Source of the DNA: Micromonospora sp. U21
GTDB lineage: Bacteria; Actinomycetota; Actinomycetes; Mycobacteriales; Micromonosporaceae
Direction: 5' to 3'
DNA: 64,000 nucleotides
Assembly: GCF_018070045.1 (NCBI RefSeq)
Contig: NZ_JAGPYK010000005.1
Location: 292,093 to 356,092 of the forward strand
Each line of letters starts with the position of its first letter. The stretch's first letter is position 1. Positions 7,598 to 16,265 of the stretch are shown in pieces. Made by a program: the position numbers and the translations under genes. Under the pieces are notes generated by a model, which searched no databases, was not told where the DNA came from, and saw nothing but the letters and a program-made list of their open reading frames with translations.

Positions 7598-9400
7598 GTG
7601 CCGTCCACCCTGCTCTCCCGCCGCGACCTGGACTTCCTGCTGCACGACTGGCTGCGGGTGTCCCAGCTGGTCGAGCGCCCCCGCTACGCCGAGCACTCCC
7701 GGGAGGCCTTCGACGACGCCCTGGACCTCGCCGAGCGGGTGGCCAGCGAGCAGTTCGCACCGCACAACCGGGCCGCCGACCTCGCCGAGCCCACCTTCGA
7801 CGGGCAGCGGGTACGGCTGATCCCGCAGGTCCGCGCGGCGCTGGAGAGCTTCGCCGAGACCGGTCTGCTCAGCGCCGGGCTGGACGCCTCCGTCGGCGGT
7901 CTGCAACTGCCGCACGCGGTCGCGGCGGCCTGCTTCACCTGGTTCCAGGCCGCCAACGTCTCCACCTCGGCGTACCCGTTCCTCACCCTGGGCAACACCA
8001 ACCTCCTGCTGGCGCACGGCAGCGCGGAGCAGGTCGACACCTACGTGCGACCCATGCTGGAGGGCCGGTTCTTCGGCACCATGTGCCTGTCCGAGCCGCA
8101 CGCCGGCAGCTCGCTGGCCGACATCACCACCCGTGCCGAACCCCAGCCGGACGGCACGTACCGGCTCTTCGGCACCAAGATGTGGATCTCCGGCGGCGAT
8201 CACGAGCTGGCCGAGAACATCGTCCACCTGGTTCTGGCACGGATCCCCGGCAGCCCGCCCGGGGTGAAGGGCATCTCGCTGTTCGTCGTGCCCAAGGTGC
8301 TGGTCGGGCCGGATGGCTCGCTCGGCGACCGCAACGACGTGGTGCTGGTCGGGCTCAACCACAAGATGGGCTTCCGGGGCACCACCAACACCCTGCTCAG
8401 CTTTGGCGACGGCGGGCACACGCCCGCCGGCAGCCCCGGTGCCGTCGGTCACCTGGTCGGCCCGCCGCACCAGGGGCTGGCCCAGATGTTCCACATGATG
8501 AACGAGGCGCGCATCGGGGTGGGCGCCGGCGCCACGGCGCTCGGCTACACCGGCTACCTCAAGAGCCTGGCGTACGCCCGCGAGCGCCCGCAGGGCCGGC
8601 CGGTCGGCGCCAAGGACCCGGGCACGCCGCAGGTGCCGATCATCGACCACCCCGACGTACGACGGATGCTGCTGGCGCAGAAGAGCTACGTGGAGGGGGC
8701 GCTGGCCCTGGTGCTCTACTGCGCACGGCTGCTCGACGAGGAGAAGACCGCCCCGGCCGAGGCCGACCGCGAGCGTGCGCACCTGCTGCTGGACGTGCTC
8801 ACCCCGATCACCAAGAGCTGGCCGTCACAGTGGTGCCTCACCGCCAACGACCTGGCGATCCAGGTGCTCGGAGGGGCCGGCTACACCCGCGACCACGATG
8901 TGGAGCAGCACTACCGGGACAACCGGCTCAACCCGATCCACGAGGGCACCCACGGCATCCAGGCGCTGGACCTGCTGGGGCGCAAGATGACGATGCACAA
9001 CGGCGCCGGCCTGACCCTGCTGACGTCGACGATCCGCGAGACCGTCGCCCGGGCCGGACAGGCCGGGGGCGAGGCCGCCGTACTGGCCGACCGGCTGGCC
9101 GGCGCGGTGGACCGGGTCGTCGCGGTCACTCGGCGACTCTGGGCCGACGGTGACCCGGTGCTCGCGCTGGCCAACGCGAGCGTCTACCTGGAGGCGGTCG
9201 GGCACGTCGTGATCGCGTGGATGTGGCTGGAGCAGGTGCTGGCGCTGCCACCGGAGGAGTCCGGCGACGCGTTCCACGCCGGCAAGTGGCAGGCCGCCCG
9301 TTACTTCTTCACGGTCGAGTTGCCCCGCACCGGTCCGCAGTTCGACCTGCTGGACAGCCGGGACCGGACCACGCTGGACATGCGCGCCGACTGGTTCTGA
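7598..9400 (+). CDS. Acyl-CoA dehydrogenase, approximately 600-aa type
   Basis: 600 aa from the GTG at 7598, which follows TAGGAG; the frame is open upstream but that part is pseudogene-derived. Order: N-terminal helix (LSRRDLDFLLHDWL), helical domain, beta domain with GTMCLSEPHAGSSLADITTRA and FRLFGTKMWISGGDHEL-like FAD/acyl-binding segments, then helical domain with GGAGYTRDHDVEQHYRDNRLNPIHEGTHGIQALDLLGRK-type motif (about residues 425-465). Compared with 380-400 aa for classical enzymes, it has the C-terminal extension of the long ACAD subfamily. It uses FAD and acts on a CoA or carrier-bound acyl chain. It lies directly behind the adenylation remnant, so it may be a survivor of a lost pathway, or a plain beta-oxidation gene. 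Confidence 0.92.
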   Translation: MPSTLLSRRDLDFLLHDWLRVSQLVERPRYAEHSREAFDDALDLAERVASEQFAPHNRAADLAEPTFDGQRVRLIPQVRAALESFAETGLLSAGLDASVGGLQLPHAVAAACFTWFQAANVSTSAYPFLTLGNTNLLLAHGSAEQVDTYVRPMLEGRFFGTMCLSEPHAGSSLADITTRAEPQPDGTYRLFGTKMWISGGDHELAENIVHLVLARIPGSPPGVKGISLFVVPKVLVGPDGSLGDRNDVVLVGLNHKMGFRGTTNTLLSFGDGGHTPAGSPGAVGHLVGPPHQGLAQMFHMMNEARIGVGAGATALGYTGYLKSLAYARERPQGRPVGAKDPGTPQVPIIDHPDVRRMLLAQKSYVEGALALVLYCARLLDEEKTAPAEADRERAHLLLDVLTPITKSWPSQWCLTANDLAIQVLGGAGYTRDHDVEQHYRDNRLNPIHEGTHGIQALDLLGRKMTMHNGAGLTLLTSTIRETVARAGQAGGEAAVLADRLAGAVDRVVAVTRRLWADGDPVLALANASVYLEAVGHVVIAWMWLEQVLALPPEESGDAFHAGKWQAARYFFTVELPRTGPQFDLLDSRDRTTLDMRADWF

Positions 9401-9412
9401 ACGGGCCGCCCC

Positions 9413-9595
9413 TCACCGTCGCCTGGTCTGGTGCTGCATGGCCTGCCGGCCCTTGACCACGCCCAGGATGATCACGATCACCAGCGCGATCAGACCGATG
9501 ATGATCAGCCAGCGGACCGCCTCGAGGATCAGCCCGAGCAGGATCAGCACACCGGCGACCACGCCGACGACCCAGAGCAGTGCGCGCATGTCCAC
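9413..9595 (-). CDS. Small two-helix membrane protein
   Basis: 60 aa, MDMRALLWVVGVVAGV onward. Two hydrophobic stretches (residues about 5-25 and 29-48) with a basic tail (KGRQAMQHQTRRR). A purine-rich GGAGGTGGAC precedes the ATG on the minus strand, which supports translation. No family assigned. Similar short hydrophobic proteins are frequent in actinobacteria. The gene is convergent with the acyl-CoA dehydrogenase, with 12 bp between stops. Confidence 0.6.
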   Translation of the reverse strand: MDMRALLWVVGVVAGVLILLGLILEAVRWLIIIGLIALVIVIILGVVKGRQAMQHQTRRR

Positions 9596-9736
9596 CTCCG
9601 GTAACCGGTCGCGCCCGCGGTGGCGACCTCGGGGTCGTCACCTTCCCGCTCCGACCGAGACCATGCCCGAGCGTGGCGGCGGGCGGCGGGGTAGGTGGCG
9701 ACCCCGGCACCGCCGCGCGGCTGCACCCCGCTCGGC

Positions 9737-9819
9737 GCTTGATCGACTCGGGATCGCCGACATCGGGCTGTGAGCGACGACGGGATACCGCGATATCACC
9801 GATACCGTGTCGATCAAGC
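9737..9819. repeat. Imperfect intergenic palindrome (hairpin element 1)
   Basis: GCTTGATCGAC (9737-9747) is repeated inverted as GTCGATCAAGC (9809-9819). The similarity continues inward with substitutions (ACTCGGGATCGCCGACATCG against the reverse complement ACACGGTATCGGTGATATCG). The rest of 9596-9858 shows no gene. The element sits between divergent or convergent genes and looks like a mobile palindromic repeat or a long hairpin. Confidence 0.6.
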
Positions 9820-9858
9820 GGCGGCGCGGGCTGGACCGGCCGTGCGGGCTGGGCTGGG

Positions 9859-10578
9859 TCAGCCGGCCGTGCGGGCGACGTAGACGGTGTTGGCGGACTG
9901 GCCGCCGGTCAGCGGGTTGGCGAACGGCACGACGTGCGCCCGCGCGGTCGTGAACACCGCGGTGAGCGCGGCCGTGAACTCGGCGTCCGGCGGGTCGTCC
10001 GACCAGAGCGCGAAGACCCCCTCCGGGCGTAGCAGGGCGGCCAGGCGCCGCAGCCCGGCCGGTGCGTAGAAGGCGGCGTGGCTGGGGTGCAGGACGTTGC
10101 GCGGAGAATGGTCGACGTCGAGCAGCACGGCGTCGAACCGGCGCCCCGGCGCCTCGGCGTCGAACCCGGTGTCGCCGGCCACCGCGGCGAAGAAGTCGGC
10201 CCGCGCGAACCGGGTCCGCGGGTCCTCGGCGAGCCCCGCCGCGAACGGCAGCAACCCGCGCCGGTGCCAGTCGATCACGTCCTCGATCGCCTCCACCACC
10301 AGCAGCGACCGCACCCGCGGGTCGTCCAGCGCGGCGCAGGCGGTGTAGCCCAGCCCGAGACCGCCGACCACCACGTCGAGCGTGTCACCGGCCAGCTCGG
10401 CCAGGCCCAGCCGGGCCAGCTCGATCTCCGCGACCGGGAAGAGGCTGGACATCAGGAACTCGTCGTCGAGCTTGACCTCGTACACCTCGACCTGGAGCGC
10501 CGGGTCGCGGCGCCGGCGCAGGCTGATCGCGCCGATCGGGGTCTCCCGCCAGGCCAGCTCCTCGAAACGCGTGCCCAC
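9859..10578 (-). CDS. Spermidine synthase-like / class I SAM-fold protein
   Basis: 239 aa from GTG at 10578 (VGTRFEELAWRETPIGAISLRRR). The nucleotide-binding region is LDVVVGGLGLGYTACAALDD (G-rich motif I), followed by LLVVEAIEDVIDWHR (acidic motif II), FARADFFAAV and FDAVLLDVDHSPRNVLHP, as in spermidine synthases and their actinobacterial relatives. The LRPEGVFALWSDDPPD strand is the usual post-motif III. It could be an aminopropyltransferase or a SAM methyltransferase. It is divergent from the EccB gene. Confidence 0.82.
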   Translation of the reverse strand: MGTRFEELAWRETPIGAISLRRRRDPALQVEVYEVKLDDEFLMSSLFPVAEIELARLGLAELAGDTLDVVVGGLGLGYTACAALDDPRVRSLLVVEAIEDVIDWHRRGLLPFAAGLAEDPRTRFARADFFAAVAGDTGFDAEAPGRRFDAVLLDVDHSPRNVLHPSHAAFYAPAGLRRLAALLRPEGVFALWSDDPPDAEFTAALTAVFTTARAHVVPFANPLTGGQSANTVYVARTAG

Positions 10579-10707
10579 GGGTGCCCTCTCGCCGCCGGAT
10601 TCGTCCCCGGATGGTACCGGTCCGACCGGCGGCGGCCACGCAGGGTCCGCGGGACATCGACGCAGCGCATATCCTGTGCCCCGGCCGATCCAGCGGGAAG
10701 GGACCTC

Positions 10708-12093
10708 ATGCCGTCGCGGCAGGACCAGCTGCACTCCCACCAGTTCAGCGTCCAGCGGGCGGTCGCCGCCCTGGTGATGCGCGAGACCGATCCGGCCCAG
10801 TCGCCGTTCCGGCGGCTGGCCGGCGCCGCCCTGGCCAGCGTCCTGGTCGCGGCGATCGGGCTCGGCGGCTCGGCGCTCTACGGCCTGTTCGCCGGTGGCG
10901 GGAGCGGCTGGCGCGACCCGGGCGCGGTGATCGTCGAGAAGGAGTCCGGCGCCCGGTTCGTCTACCGCGAACAGAAGCTGCACCCGGTGCTCAACTACGC
11001 GTCGGCGCTGCTGATCGTCGGCGCGGACCGCTCGAAGACCGTGCTGGTCTCCCGACGTTCCATCGACGGCGTGCCGCGCGGGCTGCCGCTGGGCATCGCC
11101 GACGCGCCGGATTCGCTGCCCGCACCGAGCCGGTTGGCCACGGCGGCGTGGACGGTCTGTTCGACGATCCCGCCCGGCGCCGGCGGCGAGCCGCCCCGCT
11201 CCGCGCTGCTGATCGGCACCGAGCCCGGCGGCGGCCGGCCGCTCGGTGACGAAGCCCTGCTGACGCGCCACCCGGACGGCGGGCTGCACCTGGTCTGGCA
11301 CCAGCGGCGCTACCTGATCCGCGACCCCAGCCGGGTGCTGGCGGCGCTGGCCACCACCCGGGCCCGGGCGGTGCCCGTGGCTCCCGCCCTGCTCAACTCG
11401 CTGCCCGCCGGCGCCGATCTGGCCCCGCTCGCCCTGCCCGATCTGGGTCGGCGCGCCTCCGGGGTGCCGGGCGCCACGATCGGCCAGGTGTACCTGGTGC
11501 GCAACTCCGGCGGCGGCCGGCAGTACGCGGTGGCGCTCGACGCGGGACTGGCCGGGATCACCGAGTTGCAGGCCGGGCTGTTGCTGGCCCGCACCGGGCA
11601 GGGCGAGCCGGAGGCGATGACACTGGGCCGGTTCGCCGCGCTGCCGACGGCGCCCGACCTCGCCCCGAACGGTCCGACCGCCCCGCCGCCGGCCCCGCCC
11701 CGGCTCGCGGCCCGCGGCGACGGGGCGCTCTGCACCCGGGTCGGCGACGACGGCGGGACGGGGGAGGTGCGGTGGGGCGTACCGCTGCCGGACCTGGCCG
11801 CCGTGCCGCGCACCGCGCCGGCCGATGGCGCCGTGCGGGCCGACCACGTGGTGGTGGAGCCGGGCCGCGGCGCGGTGGTCGAGGCCGCGGCGGCGCCCGG
11901 CGCGTCCGGCGGCGCGGTCTCCGTGGTCACCGACCTGGGCCGGCGGTACGTGCTGGCCGACCCGGACGTGCTCGCGATGCTCGGCTATCGCAATGTGCGC
12001 CCCCTGCGGTTGCCGGCGGGCCTGGTCAGCCTGGTGCCGGCCGGCGCGACCCTGGACCCGGCCGCCGCGCGGGCCGTCGCCGCCCCCACCTGA
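10708..12093 (+). CDS. eccB: Type VII secretion protein EccB
   Basis: 461 aa, ATG with GGGAAGGGA upstream. EccB hallmarks: MPSRQDQLHSHQFSVQRAVAALV N-terminus, a single TM helix (about residues 43-65), and a periplasmic part beginning with conserved FVYREQKLHPVLNYASALLI and GLPLGIADAPDSLP, then repeated beta domains to LRLPAGLVSLVPAGATLDPAAA. EccB is a core membrane subunit of ESX/T7SS. No EccC, EccD, EccE, mycosin or EsxAB partners are in the window, so this copy is an orphan locally or its partners lie elsewhere. Confidence 0.93.
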   Translation: MPSRQDQLHSHQFSVQRAVAALVMRETDPAQSPFRRLAGAALASVLVAAIGLGGSALYGLFAGGGSGWRDPGAVIVEKESGARFVYREQKLHPVLNYASALLIVGADRSKTVLVSRRSIDGVPRGLPLGIADAPDSLPAPSRLATAAWTVCSTIPPGAGGEPPRSALLIGTEPGGGRPLGDEALLTRHPDGGLHLVWHQRRYLIRDPSRVLAALATTRARAVPVAPALLNSLPAGADLAPLALPDLGRRASGVPGATIGQVYLVRNSGGGRQYAVALDAGLAGITELQAGLLLARTGQGEPEAMTLGRFAALPTAPDLAPNGPTAPPPAPPRLAARGDGALCTRVGDDGGTGEVRWGVPLPDLAAVPRTAPADGAVRADHVVVEPGRGAVVEAAAAPGASGGAVSVVTDLGRRYVLADPDVLAMLGYRNVRPLRLPAGLVSLVPAGATLDPAAARAVAAPT

Positions 12094-12095
12094 CG

Positions 12096-12113
12096 GCCCG
12101 TGGATGCACGGGT
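12096..12113. terminator. Bidirectional hairpin terminator between convergent genes
   Basis: CCCGTG (12097-12102) pairs with CACGGG (12107-12112) around the loop GATG, with a G-T pair below. It starts 3 bp after the eccB stop and ends just before the methyltransferase stop. There is no T-tract, as usual in GC-rich actinobacteria. Confidence 0.5.
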
Positions 12114-12114
12114 G

Positions 12115-12720
12115 TCAGGCGGCCGGGCGGCGCAGGATGGTGACCGCGAAGGGCGCGTCGTCGCGCCACGGGCGCAGGTCCCAGGTGGCGAAGCGGTGCT
12201 CCAGGCGCAGCCCGGCGGCGACCGCGTCGGCGTCGAACGCGGTCAGCGCGTAACCGCGATCGGTGCCGAAGCCCACCGCCAGCACACCGTCCGGGCGCAG
12301 GTGCCCGGCGAGCCGGCGCAGCACCTCCGGCTCGGTGCCGGCGGCGACGAAGGCGAGCACGTTGCCGGCCAGCACCGCGGCGTCGAACGGCTCGGCCTCA
12401 CCGAGCGCCGGCAGGTCCAGTTCGGCCAGGTCGGCGACCAGCCAGCGCGGGCCCGGGTAGTCCGTGCTGGCGGCGGCCACCAGCGCGGGGTCGGCGTCCA
12501 CCCCCACCACGGTGTGCCCGCGCTCGGCCAGCGCCGCGCCCACCCGGCCGGTGCCGCTGCCGGCGTCGAGGATCCGGGAGCCGGGCGGGACGAGAGCGTC
12601 CACCAGCCGGGCTTCGCCGGCCAGGTCCGCTCCCTCGGCCGCGAGCTTCCGGAACCGGTCGATGTACCACTGCGAGTGCTCGGGTCCGGTGTCGGTCGCC
12701 CAGCGGGTCGGGTTGGCCAT
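12115..12720 (-). CDS. Class I SAM-dependent methyltransferase
   Basis: 201 aa from ATG at 12720 (MANPTRWATDTGPEHSQWYIDRF). Motif I is ILDAGSGTGRVGAALAERGH, motif II VVGVDADPALVAAA, and motif III/IV WLVADLAELDLP and FDAAVLAGNVLAFV, then LRPDGVLAVGFGTDRGYAL. It fits the Methyltransf_25/11 group of small cytosolic methyltransferases. The acceptor is unknown, and no operon partner is present. Confidence 0.9.
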   Translation of the reverse strand: MANPTRWATDTGPEHSQWYIDRFRKLAAEGADLAGEARLVDALVPPGSRILDAGSGTGRVGAALAERGHTVVGVDADPALVAAASTDYPGPRWLVADLAELDLPALGEAEPFDAAVLAGNVLAFVAAGTEPEVLRRLAGHLRPDGVLAVGFGTDRGYALTAFDADAVAAGLRLEHRFATWDLRPWRDDAPFAVTILRRPAA

Positions 12721-12824
12721 GTCGCCACCGTAACCGGGCCGGCGGGGACGTGACGGGCGACCCCGCCCCTGCCCCCGCGCCGCCGCCCCCACCCCCGCGC
12801 TGCCACCCCCGCGCCGGCCACCCG

Positions 12825-12888
12825 CGTCGATCTAAGGCATATCGTCGTCCGTGGAGATCAACTAGCGCTGATATGCCCTAGATCGACG
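12825..12888. repeat. Near-perfect intergenic palindrome (hairpin element 2)
   Basis: A 23-nt arm at 12825-12847 beginning CGTCGATCTA and containing GGCATATC is repeated inverted at 12866-12888 with three mismatches; the loop is 18 nt. It shares the GTCGAT core and ATATC portion with the palindrome at 9737-9819, which suggests one repeat family. It lies between the methyltransferase gene and the end of the ABC operon, where it could also terminate transcription. Confidence 0.65.
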
Positions 12889-12936
12889 GGGGCGGGGGAC
12901 GGGGACGGGACGAGGACGGGGCGGGGGCGCGGGGGG

Positions 12937-13803
12937 TCAGCCCTTTTCGGCGCCGCTGGTCAGGCCTTCGGTGAGCAGACGTTCGCTGGCGAAGAAGAGG
13001 ATCACGATGGGCAGGGTGAGGACGACCGACCCGGCCATCAGCACCGTCTTGGGCACCTCCACCCCGTCGGCGAGCAGGGACAGGCCGAGCGACACCGTCC
13101 ACCGGTCGGGCTTGTCGACCAGGAACAGCAGCGCGAAGAGGAACTCGTTCCAGGCGATCATGAAGTCGTAGAGCGCGACCGCCATGATCGACGGCATGGC
13201 CAGGGGCAGGCTGACCCGGCGGATGATCCCGAGCCGACCGGCGCCGTCGATCGCGGCGGACTCCTCCAGACTGACCGGGATGGTCTCGAAGTAGTTCTTC
13301 AGCATGTAGACCGAGACCGGCAGCGTCTGCGAGATGTAGACGAGCACCAGGCCGAACAGTGAGCCGCGCAGCCCGGCCCGGGTGAAGACCACGAACAGCG
13401 GGATCGCGATGACGATCGACGGGAACAGGTAGACCGCCAGGAACAGGAAGTCGACCTGCCGCCGGCCGAAGAACCGCAGCCGGGCCACCGCGTACGCGCC
13501 GGGGATCGCCACCAGGAGGGTGAGCAGGGTCGCCGCGACCGCGACCAGCCCGCTGTTGCGGATGAAGGTGAGGAATCCCTGGCCGCCGTCGTCGGCGGCC
13601 TTGAGCACCTCGGCGTACGTGGCGACGGTCAGCTCGCCGAAGCCGACCACCAGTGAGCCGGGGTCGAGCAGCAGCCGCTCGATGGGGCGCACCGACAGCA
13701 TCAGCATGTAGTAGAAGGGAAAGACGGTGACCACCAGGAATGCGGCGATCACCAGGCGGCGCAGCCAGCGCAGGCTCACCGTCTCGACGGCGTCCCGGTC
13801 CAT
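12937..13803 (-). CDS. Carbohydrate ABC transporter permease (MalG-type)
   Basis: 288 aa, ATG at 13803 overlapping the stop of the upstream permease by one base (TGATG). Six TM segments are visible. The EAA loop is LEESAAIDGAGRLGIIRRVSLPLAMPSI (EAA-x3-G-x9-P pattern), which contacts the ATPase. The N-terminus VFPFYYMLMLSVRP and the last helix VVLTLPIVILFFASERLL are typical of MalG/CUT1 permeases. It works with the adjacent permease and binding protein. No ATPase is encoded here, as is common in actinobacteria that share one MsiK-type ATPase. Confidence 0.93.
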   Translation of the reverse strand: MDRDAVETVSLRWLRRLVIAAFLVVTVFPFYYMLMLSVRPIERLLLDPGSLVVGFGELTVATYAEVLKAADDGGQGFLTFIRNSGLVAVAATLLTLLVAIPGAYAVARLRFFGRRQVDFLFLAVYLFPSIVIAIPLFVVFTRAGLRGSLFGLVLVYISQTLPVSVYMLKNYFETIPVSLEESAAIDGAGRLGIIRRVSLPLAMPSIMAVALYDFMIAWNEFLFALLFLVDKPDRWTVSLGLSLLADGVEVPKTVLMAGSVVLTLPIVILFFASERLLTEGLTSGAEKG

Positions 13804-14759
13804 CAGCCGACCCTCCGTCCGAAGAAGCGCAGGTAGATCAGCACGAACACGATCAGCACCACGGCCAGCACGACCGCCTGCGCGGCGGCGGCGCCGATGT
13901 CGGTCCGCGCGGTGAGGAACTCGTACACCCGCACGCTGACCACCTCGGTGCCGGCCGCCCCGCCGGTGAGCAGGTAGACGTCGTCGAACTTGTTGAACGT
14001 CATGATGAAGCGCAGCACGCCCAGCAGCGCGATCACCGGCAGCAGTTGCGGCAGCAGGATGTGGCGGAACCGTTGCGTGGGGGTGGCGCCGTCGACCCGG
14101 GCGGCCTCCTCCAGTTCGCCGGGCACCGCCTGGAGCCGGGCCAGCAGGAACAGGAACGCGAACGGGAAGTACCGCCACGCCTCGAACACGATCACCGTGG
14201 CCAGCGCGGTCGACTCCTGGGACAGGAACGGCACCGGGGCGTCCCAGCCGAGGAGCCGCTGGCCCCAGTCGTTGACGATGCCGAGCTGCGGGTCGAGCAT
14301 CACCTGCCACACGAAGGTCACCGCGACCACCGGTGCCACGTACGGCAGCAGCATGGACGCCCGGACCAGGGTGCGACCGCGGAACGGCCGGCGGACCACC
14401 AGGGCGGCGACCAGGCCCAGCAGGATCGACCCGACGGTGCCGCCGAGGCTGTAGACCAGCGTGGTCCACAGGGTGCTGGCGAAGCCGGGGGTGTGCAGCA
14501 CCCGGTCGACGTTGTCCATGGTGAACTCGCCGAACAGCCCGGTCCTGCGCAGCGTGGCGAGCCGGACCCGCTGGAAGGCGAGCACCACGGTCCAGACGAT
14601 CGGGATGCCGATGACCGCGATGGTGACGAGCAGGGTGGGGGCGACGAGCGCGAGCCCGGCGCGGGACTCGCGACGCCGCAGGGTCAGCGGTCGGCGGCGG
14701 GCCGGCGCGGGCCGCTCCCGGGTGGGGGAGCGGCCCGGGCCGGGCGCGGTGGTGGTCAA
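13803..14759 (-). CDS. Carbohydrate ABC transporter permease (MalF-type)
   Basis: 318 aa. A TTG start at 14759 is chosen because it overlaps the stop of the binding-protein gene (TTGA) and no better in-frame start lies near. After a Pro/Arg-rich N-terminus, TM1 is LALVAPTLLVTIAVIGIPIVW. The EAA loop reads LEEAARVDGATPTQRFRHILLPQLLPVI, as in CUT1 MalF/UgpA proteins. It is an inner-membrane subunit of the importer made with the flanking genes. Confidence 0.9.
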   Translation of the reverse strand: MTTTAPGPGRSPTRERPAPARRRPLTLRRRESRAGLALVAPTLLVTIAVIGIPIVWTVVLAFQRVRLATLRRTGLFGEFTMDNVDRVLHTPGFASTLWTTLVYSLGGTVGSILLGLVAALVVRRPFRGRTLVRASMLLPYVAPVVAVTFVWQVMLDPQLGIVNDWGQRLLGWDAPVPFLSQESTALATVIVFEAWRYFPFAFLFLLARLQAVPGELEEAARVDGATPTQRFRHILLPQLLPVIALLGVLRFIMTFNKFDDVYLLTGGAAGTEVVSVRVYEFLTARTDIGAAAAQAVVLAVVLIVFVLIYLRFFGRRVG

Positions 14760-16150
14760 TTGACGCCCGCCTTGATGGCCTCGACGTCCTTCTTGGCTCG
14801 CGCGGCGGTGGCCGCCGCGTCGGACTTGCCGGAGACGAGGTCGTTCATCACCTTGGGCACCGGCAGCTCGCCGAGCATGGCGCCGACCAGCTTGCCCTGC
14901 CCCTGGCCGAGGCCCCAGCGTTGGAAGGTGTCCGGGCTGCGGCGCAGGGTGGCCAGCACCTCGTCGCCGTACACGTCGGCCAGCGGCTTCTTCGCGTCCA
15001 CGCCGGCCTGGCTGGTGTTCCAGGCGGTGAGGTACGCCTCGGGCTCGGCCTGGGTGCCCTTGCGCACCGGGAAGCGGCCCTCGGGCGACATGCCGAACCA
15101 GCGGGGGTAGCCGTCGCCGAGCATGTACTCCACGAAGGACTTCGCCGAGCCGGCTGCGGCACCGTCGAGCACCGCCCACGAGCTGATCTCGCCGTACTGG
15201 GCCGGTTCGGCGCCGTTCGGGCCCTTGATCGCGGTGACGAACCCGCTGTTCTTCGCCAGGAACGCCGGGTCGGCCTGGCACTGCGGGCAGGTCGGCTTGG
15301 CGTCGTTGCGCAGCCCGGCCAGCTCGTCGAGGATGAACGGCGACCAGACCACCATGGCCGCCTTTCCGGCGAAGTAGGTGGCCCGGGTGGTGTCCACGTC
15401 CTGTGCGCCCTTGACCGAGCTGTTCCGGATCAGGTCGCCGTAGAAGCGGAACGCCTCGATGCACTGCGGCGAGTCCAGGGTGATCCCGCCGGCGTCGTCG
15501 GTGAGCTGGCAGCCGTTGGCCAGCGCCAGGTGCTCGAACGTCTGCTGGGTGAACACGTCGCTGGGGGCGGTCGCCGCGGTGATCCCGGCGACGCCGCCGG
15601 TGTTCAGTCTCGCCGCGGCCGCGGTGATCCGCTCGTACGTGTCGGGGGCGGGCAGGCCGGCGGCGTCGAAGAGGTCCTTGCGGTAGACGAGCAGTTGCCC
15701 CCAGCCGTCGCTGGGCACGGAGAGCTGCTTGCCGTCGTCGGAGGTGAGCTCCAGCGCGCGGGGGGAGAAGGTCTGCTTGCCGAGCGTGTCGACGATCTCG
15801 GTGTTGGCCGAGGCGTGCAGCAGCTCGTTGCCGGCGAGCGTACGGATGCCGGCCAGGGAGACCGAGCCGACCACGTCGGGCAGGTCGCCCGCGGCGGCGT
15901 TGGCGGCGATCAGGGAGGGGAACTGGTCCTCGTTGACGGTGACCAGCTCGACCTGGATCCCGCTCTTCGCGGTGAAGTCGGCGATGATGGCCTTGGTGGC
16001 GGTGACCCGGTCGGCCACGTCCTCCAGGCTCCACACGGTGATCTTCTTGCTGTCGCTTTCTGGCTTATCGTCGCCGCAGGCCAGCAGGGTGGACCCGGCC
16101 AGTGCCATGATCAGGGTGGTAGCGAGGATCCGCATCGGAGGTGCTGACAT
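14756..16150 (-). CDS. ABC transporter sugar-binding lipoprotein
   Basis: 464 aa from ATG at 16150 with GGAG eight bases upstream; another ATG (16135) lies five codons in. The lipoprotein signal is RILATTLIMALAGSTLLAC, with the acylated Cys followed by GDDKPESDSKK. The mature part has the CUT1 substrate-binding fold: TVWSLEDVADRV, FPSLIAANAAAGDLPDVVGSV, WGQLLVYRKDLFDAAGL and YFAGKAAMVVWSPFI. It is the ligand receptor of the importer. The sugar is unknown, but the divergent glycosidase and epimerase suggest an oligosaccharide. Confidence 0.93.
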   Translation of the reverse strand: MSAPPMRILATTLIMALAGSTLLACGDDKPESDSKKITVWSLEDVADRVTATKAIIADFTAKSGIQVELVTVNEDQFPSLIAANAAAGDLPDVVGSVSLAGIRTLAGNELLHASANTEIVDTLGKQTFSPRALELTSDDGKQLSVPSDGWGQLLVYRKDLFDAAGLPAPDTYERITAAAARLNTGGVAGITAATAPSDVFTQQTFEHLALANGCQLTDDAGGITLDSPQCIEAFRFYGDLIRNSSVKGAQDVDTTRATYFAGKAAMVVWSPFILDELAGLRNDAKPTCPQCQADPAFLAKNSGFVTAIKGPNGAEPAQYGEISSWAVLDGAAAGSAKSFVEYMLGDGYPRWFGMSPEGRFPVRKGTQAEPEAYLTAWNTSQAGVDAKKPLADVYGDEVLATLRRSPDTFQRWGLGQGQGKLVGAMLGELPVPKVMNDLVSGKSDAAATAARAKKDVEAIKAGVN

Positions 16151-16265
16151 CGGTGGCACTCCTCTCGAAGGGTACATGACGGATTCAACGCCCTCGATTG
16201 ATCAATGACAAGACATATAGCGATTTTTTGCTATCCTGGGGCCCAGTGCTACCGGGATGTGACTC
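16151..16265. promoter_or_regulatory. Divergent, AT-rich promoter region of the sugar locus
   Basis: Unusually AT-rich for the window. ATTGATCAAT (16197-16206) is a perfect palindrome, and ATAGC/GCTAT (16217-16221 and 16230-16234) form a second dyad around TTTT. The spacer separates the binding-protein operon (minus) from the dehydrogenase operon (plus), so one regulator could control both. No regulator gene is adjacent. Confidence 0.5.
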
